Assembly (NCBI GenBank): GCA_021234155.1
Contig: JAJEKV010000162.1
Location: 713,449 to 777,448, forward strand
Source of the DNA: Isoetes taiwanensis
Lineage: Eukaryota; Streptophyta; Lycopodiopsida; Isoetales; Isoetaceae
DNA length: 64,000 nt
Direction of reading: 5' to 3'
Shown: piece after piece, positions 1-9,929 of the stretch
How positions within the stretch are numbered: the first letter of the stretch is position 1
Layout: the number at the start of each line of letters is the position of its first letter
Notes under the pieces: model-generated
The model's input: the letters and a program-made list of their open reading frames with translations, nothing else
What the model was told of the DNA's origin: nothing
Database searches by the model: none
Translations under genes and position numbers: made by a program

Positions 1-550
1 TTTCCAACATTTACAGTTACCAAATTACAATTATATGGCAGGCTTTGGGTAAATTTGTAAAATGCTCCAGTGATGTTTGGAGACAAAGGCTGTCATAGAT
101 TAATGGGATGCCCGGACTTTGTTTACTTTGTGCACTTTTTGAGGAATGATTTTATATTTTGAAAAGACTTTGGTGTTTGTTCCTTTATATACTTACATAA
201 CTCTAATGCCATGTTCGTTTCCAACAACTACAACTTTATACTTTAATAACTGTATTGCCATGTCCTTTTCTACAACTATGCGCCATGTCATTTTTCAACA
301 ACTACAATTTTATACTTAAATGATTGTATTGTCATGTCCTTTTTTAACAACAACTACAAGGGTTATACGAAACGAAAGGGGGTATGGTAAAATGACGTGT
401 GACGTGGATAAAAAGGCCCTTTTTTAAAGAACTTTCTCTTAAAATTCTCCCCTACAACGAAGATGGAAGACAATAAGGAACACACAACTTAGGTATCGAA
501 AGATCTTGGCATTGTTATCAACCCTAGGATAAGACATATTTTTCGTTGCA

Positions 551-650
551 TTCAAAAAAATATATCAATTAACGTCATGCTTTTGTTTTACAGGCATCCA
601 GAAAAATGTATCAATTAGCATCATGCTTTTGCTTTACAGGCACCTACAAA
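551..650 (+). repeat. Tandemly duplicated 3' splice-site segment
   Basis: Two diverged copies of about 50 bp each end in a pyrimidine-rich stretch and TTTACAG (near 593 and at 633-639). Only the second leads directly into the open exon at 640-753. The first copy is followed by a reading frame that merges into the second copy. Confidence 0.5.
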
Positions 651-753
651 AAATGATGCAGACGATGTGCTCGAACACATTGCTCAGCTGGAGCAATCAA
701 TCGATGATTTATATGGTTCAATGACGTTATTCGATGTGAACTTGAATGAATGA
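640..753 (+). CDS. Terminal exon, unrecognised acidic protein
   Basis: A 38-codon open segment follows a good 3' splice site (TTTGCTTTACAG ending at 639) and closes with TGA at 751-753. The peptide is acidic and helical (core DDVLEHIAQLEQSIDDLYGS), typical of the C-terminal tail of a soluble or coiled-coil protein. No upstream exon is identified in 1-550. It lies inside the Helitron, so it may be a captured last exon. I do not recognise the family. Confidence 0.35.
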   Translation, partial: APTKNDADDVLEHIAQLEQSIDDLYGSMTLFDVNLNE

Positions 754-894
754 GACATCACCCTCCTACAATTGAAGGTAGAATATGCCTATCCAACAGC
801 TCTCGTTGCCCTACGTCACGTCCCGTGTGAATATGCACCCAAACCAAAGGGGGTTTAAGGGGGATTTTAATTTAAATGTGTTGGACCCAATGGT

Positions 895-980
895 TGTGTT
901 AATTAATGTCAATGGTAGTTATGTGTTGGTTGTTAATGTCAATGGTTGTTATGTGTTGGTTGTTATGTGTTGGGGGATTT
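895..980. repeat. Short tandem repeat (TTAATGTCAATGGTTGTTATGTG-like)
   Basis: Three imperfect copies of a roughly 30-bp GT-rich unit around GTCAATGG(T)AGTTATGTGTTGGTTG. The small open frame across it is repeat-derived and not called as a gene. Confidence 0.5.
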
Positions 981-1698
981 AATTTTTATATGTTGGATGT
1001 TAATGGTTTGTGTTGCAAAAAAAAATTTTTGGCCCCTTCGGGGCCTTAGGAACGTCCCCCCCGGTGTGACAAAAATTTTAGAATTCAAACCAGAAAAAAA
1101 CTAGAATTCATTTGAGGCTTTCATCACCTGTAGCTTTTGAATTTCATCACAATAAAGCAAATAGAACATAAGTAAAAGTTACCATAAAGATAGAACAAAT
1201 TGATCCCATTATTCTGAAAGTCATAAAATTTGCGACACCCATACACAAACATTTTTCAACTGGAATTTAACAGCAGCCTTTGGCCTCCATGGATTCTTGT
1301 GGTGAGAAACCAAATTGGGAAACTTTTCTGCTTGTTAGCACAAGGATCTAAAAGCCTTGGAATTTGCTTAATAACTGCCTCAAAATCTAAAAATGCATGG
1401 TAATATTTTGCAAGCTTCATTCGGAATGAGCCATAAAACAATATCCAATAGCGCAATCCTGTATTAATCAGCTGGTAGGATGTGAAAGGCTACCAAACCC
1501 GGCCGAAAAATTGCTGTTTTAGCATAGATAACTTAACCAAACATATCCATATCATACACTATCAAAAAAAATCTCGGAGAGAGCTTTCCAATGCAATAAA
1601 AATCATCTGAAACAGAGCTCTGGATCAAAAGTTATGATAAGAAATGTGTTGCCGACGGGGAAACTGCACTACATACGTCCTTCAAGCCCTTCATGTGC

Positions 1699-1876
1699 CC
1701 ATTATGCACCACACACACAAAAAGAGGGCTTTTGTTGTGAGCCATTGGTTATTGACCATTATGCACCACACGCAAAAAAAAGGGCTTTTGTTGTGAGCCA
1801 TTGGTTGTTGACCATTATGCACCACACGCACAAAAAAAAGGGCTTTTGTTGTGAGCCATTGGTTGTTGACCATTGG
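1699..1876. repeat. Tandem repeat, about 57 bp x 3
   Basis: Three units, each beginning CATTATGCACCACAC, containing GGGCTTTTGTTGTGAGCC and ending GGTTGTTGAC, separated by A-runs of variable length. The open frames on both strands simply follow the repeat. Confidence 0.8.
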
Positions 1877-2246
1877 AAAAAAAAAAGGATAAAATCAATG
1901 GCTCAGAAATGGTGCACTCTAGATGTACACATTAGTACATCCATTTGAATACATCACGAAATCATAGGAAAACCTTAGTGAAAAGCGTACAAAAACACAA
2001 AGAAAACCCCCCTGTTATTATGCTACATATTCAAGCTATACTTTGCCAACATTTTAATGAATGAATCCAACAACATATTCTTGGCACCCGTTCATTTTTT
2101 ATCCTTTGTACAGAAATTACGAGAAAAGAGTACAAATATTAAATTGATATTGCGTAATTTTCTCATTGCAGCTAGAACTTTCATAGGCTTCCAAATTATG
2201 CCCAGCAACGCTGGGCACCATTACTAGTGACATATTATTGGAGTTG

Positions 2247-2942
2247 ATGGAGAAAGCTGAGAATGTGGTAATTGGCAAAACTAATGATTGTGGAGAGTTT
2301 CAAATGGAGGAAAATACTGACTTTGTGCCAGAATCACAAGAAACACAAGAGAACTCTATGGACAAAGAAGTAAACCTGGAAAATGAAAAAACAAAGGTTC
2401 ATAAAGTATCTCATATTGAAGAACATATTGATGTTGTGGCAACACAAGAGGGAATATTTGAAGATACAATTAAACATAAGGCGAAATTCAAGTTCTTCAC
2501 AAGATCCCCTATGGAGCAAATTCCAAATATTGAGCATGGAGTTACCTATTATGATGTTGGACCTCAGTTTTTGCAAGATCCTATGAGTTCAAATGGCCGG
2601 GAAATTGGAGCCAATAGACCAATAAGTCCAAATGGCCTGGGAATTGTTAACAATAGACCAATAAGTCCAAATGGCCTGGGAATTGTTAACAATAGACCAA
2701 TAAGTCCAAATGGCTTGGGAATTGGTAACAATAGGCCAATAAGCCCAAATGGCCAGGATTTGCAGGTAGGAGAAATACAAGGCCAGGAATTCATGCCTAT
2801 AAGTCCTTGTGCTGACCAAAATGAAGGGGATTTATTTTATACTCCTCATACCACTAAAAAGAAAACGAGGAAAGTGCAATTCTCCTCTAATAGTCCAGCC
2901 TTGAACCTGAGAGTACAGGAAAGAAAAAGATATCCAGTATGA
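2247..2942 (+). CDS. LINE ORF1 C-terminal fragment with internal repeats
   Basis: About 230 codons remain open; the frame is open back to the Helitron junction, so the ATG at 2247 need not be the original start. The N-terminal part is acidic and Glu/Asn/Thr-rich; the middle holds four to five copies of an 11-residue repeat (NRPISPNGLGI) encoded by a 33-bp minisatellite. The C-terminus is basic (KKKTRKVQF, ERKRYPV). No CCHC zinc knuckle is visible; in plant L1 ORF1 proteins that lies further upstream or may be lost. The TGA stop (2940-2942) overlaps the ORF2 ATG (2939-2941) as ATGA, suggesting coupled reinitiation. In the intact element it would be the RNA-binding nucleocapsid-like protein. 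Confidence 0.65.
   Translation: MEKAENVVIGKTNDCGEFQMEENTDFVPESQETQENSMDKEVNLENEKTKVHKVSHIEEHIDVVATQEGIFEDTIKHKAKFKFFTRSPMEQIPNIEHGVTYYDVGPQFLQDPMSSNGREIGANRPISPNGLGIVNNRPISPNGLGIVNNRPISPNGLGIGNNRPISPNGQDLQVGEIQGQEFMPISPCADQNEGDLFYTPHTTKKKTRKVQFSSNSPALNLRVQERKRYPV
2585..2760 (+). repeat. 33-bp in-frame minisatellite in LINE ORF1
   Basis: Units of 33 bp (consensus AATAGACCAATAAGTCCAAA plus TGGCCTGGGAATTG...) repeat in frame and encode NRPISPNGLGI. The last units diverge, the middle two are nearly identical, as expected for slippage or unequal exchange. Confidence 0.85.
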
Positions 2943-5900
2943 AGATCATCACGTGGAATATGAGAGGAATTAAGGGTCCTCTCAAAAGGAAAAGAGCACT
3001 TATTGCTCTTAAAGAAATGAAAGCTGATATTGTTTTGATGCAGGAACATAGGCTTCCTAATTTGAGACTTCTAAATTGCATGATTGGATTAAACCAGGAG
3101 GAGATTCAGTCTGGTCAGATGCTGATGGTACTAAAGGTGGGATTTGTATGGTCTGGTGGGGATTTAAATGCCTTCTACAAAGAGGAAATGAGATAATTGC
3201 TGTCATAAATGTGTATGCATCAACTGAAACAAATGAAAGAGAAATGCAATGGAGAGAAATTTTACAGTGGATTCAAACTGAAAATTTGGAGAATTATCTG
3301 ATGGCAGGGGATTTTAACAACACACCAGTGTGGGACCAAAAGCTAGGAAAGAAAATAAACATGGCCAGGAAGGAAAGGGAATCTTGGGATGCTTTGATGG
3401 GGAATTTTTCTTATATTCCATCTTCCACATCTAATTATTATTCTTGGAGTAATAAGAGAAAGAATGAGGAAAGGATTTTTTGCCTATTGGATAGATTCTA
3501 CATATGTAATAGGAATCTTAACACATGGGATGATGTCATGATAACTGGGGACATTAGCAACTCTATATCTGATCATTTTCCACAGATTCTACAAGATCGA
3601 GTTCAAGCAAATAAAGGGGGTACAAATATTCCATTCAAGTTCAATATTGGATTACTTAATAATAAGTGCTTCATTGAAGAATTTAAAGCTTTCTTTGCAA
3701 CTCTAATCCCTGTCAGTAGAACAGAATCTATGAAGGCATTCTTACAGAAAATGAGAACAATCAAAATTTGGATTAAGAAGCGGGGCAAAGACTGGGCATT
3801 GAAGAAAAGAAAGGAAAAACAGGAATTATATGCTCAAATGAGGGATATCAGAGGTAAACTGTTCTTAGACAAGGACAATCACATGTTACAGCTGCAAGAG
3901 GAGGATCTGGAAAGAAAAGTCAAATTGGTTGAAGAAAATGAGGCTAAGGCTCTAGCAGTCAAAAGTAGAAGCAAATACATTAATGAGATGGATAAAGGGA
4001 GTTCAACCTTCTTTTTTAGGACTGCCAAAAGCAGATTGGTCAATAATGGAATTGTTCAGGTTAAAACTTGTATAGGGAGTTTGATAGAAAAACAGCAAGA
4101 AATTGAGGATTTTTTCCACAATGAAAATTTTCAATGAAGTTAAGGTACAAGAAGAGAAGATTGAAAAATTCTTCCAAGACATACCAATAGATCCACAAGT
4201 AAGTCAGGATGATGAATTGCTGAAAATGCCAGATGAAAAGGAAATATTGGAAACAATTAGATCTATGGCAAAAGGAAAAAGCCCGGGACCAAATGGGTTC
4301 CAACCTGAGTTTTATGAGGAGTTTTGGAATATTTTCAAGGATGACTTGATAAACTTCTTGCAAGGTGCCTGGAAGGCTAAAAGATTGAACCCTGCTATTA
4401 ATGCTGGTCATATTACTTTAATTCCAAAGGTAAGTAACCCATTGCAGATTGGTGACTGGAGACCAATTTCTCTAACAAATCCAACCTACAAAATTTTAGC
4501 CAAAATCCTTGCAAATAGATTGAAGCCTACCTTACATAAACTCATTAGCCCCTGTCAAACAGCCTTCTTGCAGCAGAGAAATATTTTGGAAAATTACATT
4601 GGAGCATCAGAGGGTTTGCATTGGAATGAGATGTCTGACCAGAAGTGTATGTTACTCAAATTGGATTTTCAAAGAGCTTATGATACAATTAATTGGCAAT
4701 TCTTAGAAAGAGCCATGAAGCATCTAGGTTTCTAGGATGAGGTCTATCAGAAAATTTGGAGTTTCAATTGTACAGCTTCTTCAGCCTTAATAATTAATGG
4801 GAATCCAACTAAGCAATTCCAATGTAGACGTGGAGTCAGACAAGGGTGTCCATTAGCCCCTTATCTTTTTCTAATTGTTGCTGAAATTGTCACCAGAATG
4901 GCTACAAACCTTCAAAAGCAAGGTAGAATTAAAACTTTGGAGATGCCTGAGGAGCATGAACCATTCACCATTATGCAGTATGCTGATGACACATTTGTCT
5001 TTCTCAAACATAGAGATGAAAGCTTGAAGAACTTTTTGAATGCAATTGAGAACTTTGGTAAGGTTTCAGGAGTTAAGCTAAACAGGAAAAAAAGTGCAAT
5101 CATATTGGACACCATGGAGCAGAGTTTACAGGATATTAAGGTTCTGGACATAAATGCTTCTATTACCATATTAGGTATTCCTTTGGCATTATATAAAAAT
5201 CTACCTGGAGTATGGGAACCAATTGTTTCTAGAATTAAGCAAAAGCTTAATAGATATCCTACCACTCTATCCCTAGCTGGCAGAGTCAAAATTGCAAATG
5301 CAGTTATCAGCAGCACACATATATATTTCTCCTCAGCAATCACAGCTATAAGGAAGTTCATTTGGCAGGGAAATCATAAAGTGGCTTGGTCAGATCTAAT
5401 TAAGGACAAAAAGAATGGTGGTTTAGGATGCAAGGATCTATTTCTTCAAGCACAGGCTTTGGCTGCAAAGTTAGTGTGGAGGGCTATCTACTGTCCAAAA
5501 CCATCCCCTGCACTAAGGTTAATTAAATTTTGGATTGAGAAATCCCAAATAGTTGGCAGTCCTACAATTAAACATCAGCTACCTGACTCAGCCTTTTTTA
5601 AGATTAAACCAATTACAGGTACATCTAAAACCATGAAAAGGATCTTGGAAGCGTGGAATGAGGCAAGTCTTTGTTACAAACCTCCTATTATAGATGCAAA
5701 TTGTCATAAAATTAATATCTTCTGGCACCCAGATTTTACTACAGAAGAGGAAGGTTGCTTGGCCTTTATACATCCACAGAAATATATGCAATGGCATAAT
5801 GCTGGCATCAGAAAGTTCGAAGACTTAAGAGCTGGAAATAGATGGAAAACTTGGGAAGAGGTGGCAGTGGTTACTAAGGGCTCACAGGTGGATAAGAATA

Positions 5901-6628
5901 TTTTTAAAAAGATCATGCAGAAGGTTGCCTCAATAGATGAGTTTAGTACAAATTCAAATCAATGGATTTTAAATGGAAAAGAGATATACTCGGTCAAGGA
6001 CATTTACAGATCAATCATAGCCTACAAAGCATCCAAAGCAAATTCTATGTGGCACTGTGATGAGAAGACTTTGGCTAAGATCAATGCAAAAAGTTGGAAA
6101 ATGTATACTGCTAATAAGATAAAAGCCTTCAGATGGTTGATGCTTCACCAGAGTTTACCAACAAATGATAAAAGGGCAAAATATGATAACTCAGCCTCAT
6201 TTTTATGTCCAATGGATTGTGGTCAGAGAGAAAGTTCAAATCATGTCTTCACATGTCAGAAAATTGCAGAGTTCTGGAGCTGGGCAGCACAGATAAATCT
6301 GGGATCTATAACAGAAAATAACTTTCTTTCATTTATGAATGCCAACACTAAAATTCTGAATACTACTAGAACTATAGGTTGTTGGATCCTATGGAAACAT
6401 AGGAACAGGGTTCAATTGGGAAACAAGAATCCATCTTTATTCTGGATTAAGAAGGAGTTCATTCACCTAATAACAGATTCAGCTGTAGCACATAAATTGG
6501 CAAAAGGAAAAAGTTATGATAAAGAATGGGATAAATTTGGTACATTCTATGGATATTTTGAATTCTATCTTACTAATCTTAATGTACTTGATGATGTATT
6601 ACACAGGAGAAATGAAGAGACTCAATAG
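2939..6628 (+). pseudogene. LINE ORF2: AP endonuclease, reverse transcriptase, zf-RVT (broken)
   Basis: The N-terminus is an exonuclease-endonuclease-phosphatase domain: TWNMRGI near 2950, catalytic MQEHR near 3040, AGDFN near 3305 and SDHFP near 3567. RT blocks follow: GPNGFQPEFYEEFW (4288), WRPISL (4456), LKLDFQRAYDTI (4657), RGVRQGCPLAPYLF (4828) and the YADDTF active site (4978). A zinc-finger domain (CPMDC...HVFTC, 6206-6256) lies near the end; no RNase H is seen. The frame shifts near 3070 and again near 4110, and an in-frame TAG sits at 4733-4735. These are the only major lesions, so decay is recent. It would nick target DNA and prime reverse transcription from the break. Confidence 0.9.
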
Positions 6629-6980
6629 TACAGGTAGTGGAGAAAGAATGATGGGAGTTGCTGAATATGAAGATGAGGAATTTTCCCAACTTTCCAAGTT
6701 TGAGCAGGAAAGTACTTTCAAGCAGCTAAGAAGGGAAATGGTTCATGCTAAGGCTATAAAGAGGGTGCTGAAGAACAAAGAGGTATGGAGATTTAATAAT
6801 CTCAAATCTTACTTTGAGAATTTGTTCCACAAATGGCAACAAAAAAGACAGGCCCATGTCCTGCTTCTACTTGACTTCACTAAATATACACCAGAGGATT
6901 TGGATATAATGCTGGGGATGTTTGGCAAAGAAGACATCCCAGATTTCACACTGCATGATGTGCTCGAGGTGGCTCAGTAA
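6612..6980 (+). CDS. LINE ORF3, unrecognised 122-aa protein
   Basis: An ATG at 6612 opens a frame that overlaps the 3' end of ORF2 by 17 nt and runs to TAA/TAG at 6980, still upstream of the LINE poly(A). The product is charged and probably helical: an acidic stretch (EYEDEEFSQLSKFEQES), a basic central part (KAIKRVLKNKEVWRFNNLK) and a C-terminal acidic part. It has no RNase H motifs, no zinc knuckle and no membrane segment. Plant L1 elements normally end with ORF2 (sometimes plus RNase H), so a separate intact ORF here is unusual. It could be a host sequence picked up by the LINE or a lineage-specific accessory protein. Confidence 0.5.
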   Translation: MKRLNSTGSGERMMGVAEYEDEEFSQLSKFEQESTFKQLRREMVHAKAIKRVLKNKEVWRFNNLKSYFENLFHKWQQKRQAHVLLLLDFTKYTPEDLDIMLGMFGKEDIPDFTLHDVLEVAQ

Positions 6981-7238
6981 GCTTGCTGGAAAGTTATACA
7001 AAACAAAGACTACAGGAAATATTTCGGATATTTACAGTTCTCATAGTAGTCACTTACATATCGGGTTTATTACCTCCTTTTTTATCTCAAGTTTTGTTAT
7101 AAGGTTATAAGGATCGAGCTATCATAGCAGGTCCAGAACTCCTAAATTTCTGATATACTTTGCTGTTATAAGCAAAGGAACTTATGTTTTTCATATAAAT
7201 GCAATATAAAAAACACCTTGCCCTCAAAAAAAAAAAAA
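6981..7238 (+). other. LINE 3' UTR and poly(A) run
   Basis: Non-coding sequence after ORF3, ending in an A-run near 7222-7235 that marks the LINE 3' terminus. The sequence immediately after the tail is the TTTCGC...GCGAAA repeat region of a CACTA-like element. Confidence 0.6.
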
Positions 7239-7242
7239 GGAA

Positions 7243-7325
7243 AATTGGTTTCGCATACGCGATTTTTAAGGGTTCGCGTACGCGAAATATAAATTTTTGC
7301 GTACGCGAAAATCTTCCGACGCGGG
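7243..7325. repeat. CACTA-like palindromic repeats (TTCGCGTACGCGAA)
   Basis: Three closely spaced copies of a palindrome around CGCGTACGCG flanked by T- and A-runs (7246-7262, 7273-7288, 7296-7311). A related set with TTTCGCTTACGCGAAA lies at 60165-60425, and both are followed by the phrase TTGAACCTATCCCTG. Subterminal motif clusters of this sort are binding sites for the CACTA TNPA-type protein; that function is inferred from location. Confidence 0.55.
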
Positions 7326-7334
7326 AATTTTTTT

Positions 7335-8873
7335 TTGCCGTATTTTTTATATTTTATACGGCAAATTGAACCTATCCCTGATATGTTGCACGCTCTTCAA
7401 GCATTACCTGATATTGATTTAGATGATGTCGAGGATGGTGGTGGAGAGGACATGGTAGAAGATGTGGGATACCCTTCAAGGATTGGTCGTACTGACGATG
7501 ACCCTATTGTTATCGAAGCAGAAACGCAGTTATTTCCTGCGTCTCGAACCTCTCCTTTGTCGGCGTGCCTGCTAATTCTCAATCTCCAAACCAAGTTCAA
7601 GTGGAGCAATGCTAGTGTCTCTGCTCTATTGAGGTCACATACTTATCAACTCTTTCTATCTTACCACCATCTCCATCTTTTATCTTACCACTCTTAGATG
7701 CGCAGGTTATTGTACGAGAAGATCCTTCCAGAGAAGAACAATATGCCCACTGACAGATCTCAAGTTAAGAAAATGATTCAAGCGACCGACCTTGGTTATA
7801 AAGTCATACATGCATGTCCAAATGATTGTATGATCTTTTACCCCCCTGCCGAGCATGAAAAGTCCACTCATTGTCTCGTATGTAATGCACCGAGATACAG
7901 GAATAACCTAAAGGGAAAAACAGTACCTCAGAAGGTTATTCGACACTTTCCAATAATCCCAAGATATATGCATCACCACTTCTCACAAATAGTTGTAGAT
8001 TCACTTATTTTCAGTACTTATATGTTGCACAAAAAAATGACGTTTTTAATCTTAGAGGTATACTATTGTGGACTATGCATGACTTTCCTGGATTTACCGA
8101 GTGTTCTGGGTTTAAGACATCGGGGCACTTCCCTTGCATGATATATGGGGAAAAGTTGCAGCACCGTCACTCTAAGCATCTGAAGAAAGTAGTATACGAG
8201 GGCTTTAGGAAGTATTTGCCGCTCATGCACCCCTTCAGAAAGCAGTGTGCACAATTCGGTGGCACTGTAGACTATACAGAATCACCAAGCAGAATTACCA
8301 TACGAGAATGGGGTGAGCGTTGGGATAAGAAGGAAGAGGGGGGAAATCTGCAAGGGGAAATCCGCAGGGGGCACCTGCAGCTGAGGAAGTCGTAGCCGAC
8401 CCAGTGAGGATGAGGACTTATACAGTGGTGGCAAGGAAGCCGCGGAGGAGGAAGTCTTTACTGCCAATATGAAAAGGAAGCCTGTTTTTTATAGACTACC
8501 ATATTGGACCGACCTATTGATTCAACACCTTTTAGACCCGATGCATATCTTCAAGAATGTGGGAAACTCTTTATGGAAGCATGTATTTGGTTAAAAAGAT
8601 ACAACAAATGCCAGGATGGACCTTAAGATAAGTAATACAAAGAAAGAGGCATGGATCCGAGGTGAAGGGCAACCAGTTCCTTCGGCAAAATGGGTTATTG
8701 CTAGGGCTGACCATCTAGCTATTTATGATGATTTAAGGGCCCTTAGAACACCAACTGGTTATATGCAATCATTGCGAACCTCATTCACAAGTACTGGGGA
8801 GCTGACTGGTTTAAAGTACTGGCATAAGTTCTTGCATGTAAGCAATTGGAGTCCACATATGCACTACTATTAA
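7335..8873 (+). pseudogene. CACTA (En/Spm) tnp2 transposase, decayed
   Basis: Recognisable tnp2 blocks occur in order: a linker with KFKWSNASVSALL (7590); an ACPNDCMIFY...CLVCNAPRYR zinc-like block with VPQKVIRHFPIIPR (7815-7970); LRGILLWTMHDFPGF (from about 8050); a YEGFRKYLPLMHPFR block (8195); YRLPYWTDLLIQHLLDPMHIFKNV (8490) and a C-terminal block with LKYWHKFLH (8815). The long central RNase H-like core between the second and third blocks is missing, with frame changes and stops elsewhere. This is a non-functional relic, probably the body of the element whose palindromic repeats lie at 7243. Confidence 0.85.
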
Positions 8874-9114
8874 ATGTAACCCATACTTATATTTGGTGTT
8901 TGGATCATGTAATTCTTCATGCCCCTGACCTTTAGGGGAGTTTTAGACAAGGGACCCTTGGAGGCAATAAGTGCCCTATCAAAGGTCATAAGGTTGTTAC
9001 CCATGTTGATTTAGTGGTCCCCCGTCTATTTTATTTGTGGCTGTGTGTTTTTTTTTTTTTTTTTTTTTTTTTGGACCTCATAGGTGGATGTGTAAAAAAA
9101 ACTATACCGAAAGA
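8874..9114. other. Remnant after tnp2, no gene
   Basis: Possible further decayed tnp2 sequence, then a 22-nt poly(T) run near 9050-9072. No supported gene. Confidence 0.4.
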
Positions 9115-9655
9115 CGAAATTGAAGAGTTTATTAATCTTTAACATTTCTTGCAGCTTTTAGAATCTACCAGTTGTTGTAAATTTCGGGCTCGGGAACTTG
9201 TGGTAGGCACATTCTCAATGATCAACTTTTTGTCCAAATTAAAACTATTTCCTTTGGTGCTCAATTTTCTGTCCCTTTAAATCTACGAATATTTTTACTC
9301 CTTTGTATGTAGGGACAATTGCATATAGATTTAGACAATCGTAGAAGAATTGGAGCAAAGAAATTGAGAAAAAGAAAAGACAAAGAAAAAGGAGTAAAGA
9401 AGAGAAAAATGCTTTGATCCAAGAGGCCATGAGTAATGCCAATTAAAGTCTGAAGAGGAGTAAGGTTGTAGCTAATCTAGTGTTCTCATTCAAGAGGCAA
9501 GTTTATCATTTTAATTCTGATGAGAGAAGGAAAGCATTAAAAGATTAAGCACAAAAAAACTCAAGGATCATCTTGGTGATCACTTCAAGGATGCAGAGAT
9601 TCACAAAAGCAGAGTTTCATTATATTTGGAATTCTGAAGCCAAGTTGGAATAATT
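9115..9655 (-). repeat. Dispersed repeat, inverted arm 1 (partner 30950-31490)
   Basis: The reverse complement matches 30950-31490 over about 530 bp, including a 61-65 codon frame conserved in both copies (9245-9442 minus; 31166-31363 plus) with the shared ending DLKGQKIEHQRK. The frame is hydrophobic and Phe/Leu-rich and lacks a recognisable family. The other strand is Lys/Arg-rich, so either strand, or neither, may have been coding. Confidence 0.75.
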
Positions 9656-9889
9656 TTTATATAGTATACCTTGGAGGGTTATATATACCTCAATACTTAC
9701 TAGTAACGGTGCCCAGCATTGCTGGGCATAAGTTCAACCTGTAAATGTTTTGGCCGCAATTAAAAAAAATGTGCAGTAATAGTCTAACTTTTGTAACTTC
9801 TTATTATAACAAAAACTTTTTAAAGCTTTAACAACATTTTAAATGAAACCTAGCTCCTTCATGTTAGATAATATTGCATTTCGTATCTT

Positions 9890-9925
9890 TTTGAGGTTTG
9901 AGGTTTGAGGTTTGAGGTTTTTCTA
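9890..9925. repeat. Short tandem repeat (TTTGAGG)n
   Basis: About four copies of TTTGAGG in a row inside Helitron 1. Confidence 0.7.
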
Positions 9926-9929
9926 CCCT

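Larger units (their letters stand above)
1..2227 (+). mobile_element. Helitron, 3' portion (5' end outside window)
   Basis: The 3' end has the canonical Helitron layout: an 8-bp-stem hairpin (TGCCCAGC-AAC-GCTGGGCA, 2199-2217), a short spacer, then CTAG at 2224-2227 followed by host T. The same hairpin plus CTAG recurs, on the other strand, at 9700, 21569, 24943 and 48662. No 5' terminus of this family (TCTTATATTAT- or TCCTATATTAT-) is visible in 1-2200, so the element probably begins before the window. The right flank is LINE ORF1 sequence, so it appears to have inserted into that LINE. No RepHel gene is present. Confidence 0.7.
2228..7238 (+). mobile_element. L1-like LINE, 5' truncated
   Basis: Order: ORF1 fragment, APE-type endonuclease, reverse transcriptase, zf-RVT zinc finger, an extra small ORF, about 250 bp of 3' UTR and a poly(A) run (near 7222-7235). 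The 5' edge is the junction with the Helitron at 2227/2228, where the ORF1 frame is already open, so the upstream ORF1 sequence has been separated by the insertion. ORF2 carries two frame changes and one nonsense codon, so this copy cannot be autonomous. Confidence 0.9.

Noticed and set aside
1691-1948. Genes on both strands across 1691-1948
   Set aside because: The frames follow the 57-bp tandem repeat and repeat the same peptide.
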